Below, piece by piece: positions 63,947-64,000 of a DNA stretch of 64,000 nt. Location of the stretch: contig CAVRDP010000029.1 of assembly GCA_963719885.1 (NCBI GenBank), forward strand, positions 88,509-152,508, read 5' to 3'. Every line of letters begins with the position of its first letter. Position 1 is the first letter of the stretch. This DNA comes from JANXQG01 sp963719885. Lineage in GTDB: Bacteria; Planctomycetota; Planctomycetia; Pirellulales; Thermoguttaceae. A program made the position numbers and the translations under genes. The notes beneath the pieces are model-generated. The model was not told the DNA's origin and made no database searches. It saw only the letters and a program-made list of their open reading frames with translations.

Positions 63947-64000
63947 ATGGTCAAACCAAGCCAAGCAGTGACGAAATCATCAACCCGTATCCATCATGTT
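63947..64000 (+). CDS. Start of a gene cut by the window edge
   Basis: ATG 63947 has AAGGAG 7 nt upstream and encodes MVKPSQAVTKSSTRIHHV before the edge. Leader style (AAGGAGAAACCAAATGG) matches the parB and 62614 genes of the element. Nothing can be said about function. Confidence 0.55.
   Translation, partial: MVKPSQAVTKSSTRIHHV

Larger units (their letters stand above)
54792..64000 (+). mobile_element. Integrative element inserted at tRNA-Ala (right end outside window)
   Basis: Begins at the tRNA 3' end and continues to the window edge. Content is typical of an integrative plasmid-like or phage-satellite element: tyrosine integrase, two excisionase-like DNA-binding proteins, a RepA/AAA_25 ATPase, CsrA, a ParB-like protein and unknown genes, with stem-loop terminators and boxA-like sites between them. 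No phage structural gene and no conjugation gene is visible in this part. A direct repeat of the tRNA 3' end is expected at the far boundary. Confidence 0.78.

Overview
The window looks like a planctomycete chromosome, probably close to the Pirellulales. The grounds are high GC, GTG and TTG starts on core genes (ssb, rpsF, argB, argD), a Tat-exported Gfo/Idh/MocA oxidoreductase, a PIN-TRAM protein with an N-terminal membrane domain, RDD and DUF58 proteins, a very cysteine-rich lipoprotein, and secreted proteins without close relatives. This lineage call is inferred from gene content, not from a marker-gene search.

Layout. 1-3.4 kb: ssb, rpsF, pth, rplY and prs, all leftward. 3.5-6.1 kb: one secreted protein, then decayed genes (DUF4058, an Rpn/DUF4351-like remnant). 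6.2-10.5 kb: argB-argD-argF-rph, rightward and intact. 10.5-12.7 kb: a frameshifted double-GGDEF gene and a gene fragment. 12.7-15.5 kb: a gene-free island of nested repeats. 15.5-21.6 kb: a tripartite RND efflux system in which all three genes are frameshifted. 21.7-36.3 kb: secreted and catabolic genes: nucleoside hydrolase, transglutaminase-like protein, GH51 arabinofuranosidase, Gfo/Idh/MocA oxidoreductase, a small PIN-like module, then URO-D-like gene, araA and sodium:solute symporter in one operon. This suggests growth on arabinose-containing polysaccharide. 36.5-37.5 kb: cdsA. 37.7-44.9 kb: a mobile island with vsr, a dcm gene broken by an IS1380 element that itself carries an IS630 in its target duplication, a possible PD-(D/E)XK nuclease, and a second repeat island. 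The 3' end of a DUF58 gene is copied at both edges of this island. 44.9-54.4 kb: a PilZ-like pseudogene, a CpsD/ParA-like ATPase with a membrane partner, an RDD-DUF58 fusion, the PIN-TRAM protein, the Cys-rich lipoprotein, ribBA and a secreted protein. 54.7 kb to the right edge: an integrative element starting at the 3' end of tRNA-Ala(GGC), with integrase, excisionase-like proteins, RepA-like ATPase, CsrA, ParB-like protein and several unknown genes.

The most unusual signal is a family of very short stem-loops whose 6-bp stems change in a compensated way (ACCCGG-TACT-CCGGGT, ACCATG-TACC-CATGGT, ACCCAG-GGTA-CTGGGC). At least sixteen copies are scattered between genes and in frame inside coding sequences (argD, rph, araA, a URO-D gene, the RND pump), read in different frames. 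They resemble in principle the protein-inserted palindromes of Rickettsia. A second theme is boxA-like antitermination signals, most followed by a stem-loop, in both repeat islands and twice in the integrative element. A third is a 19-bp perfect inverted repeat enclosing one unknown gene plus a hairpin-rich 3' segment.

Frameshifts are common but uneven. Conserved core genes are clean, while accessory genes carry one to three each, which favours real decay over uniform sequencing error. Raw reads would be needed to prove this.
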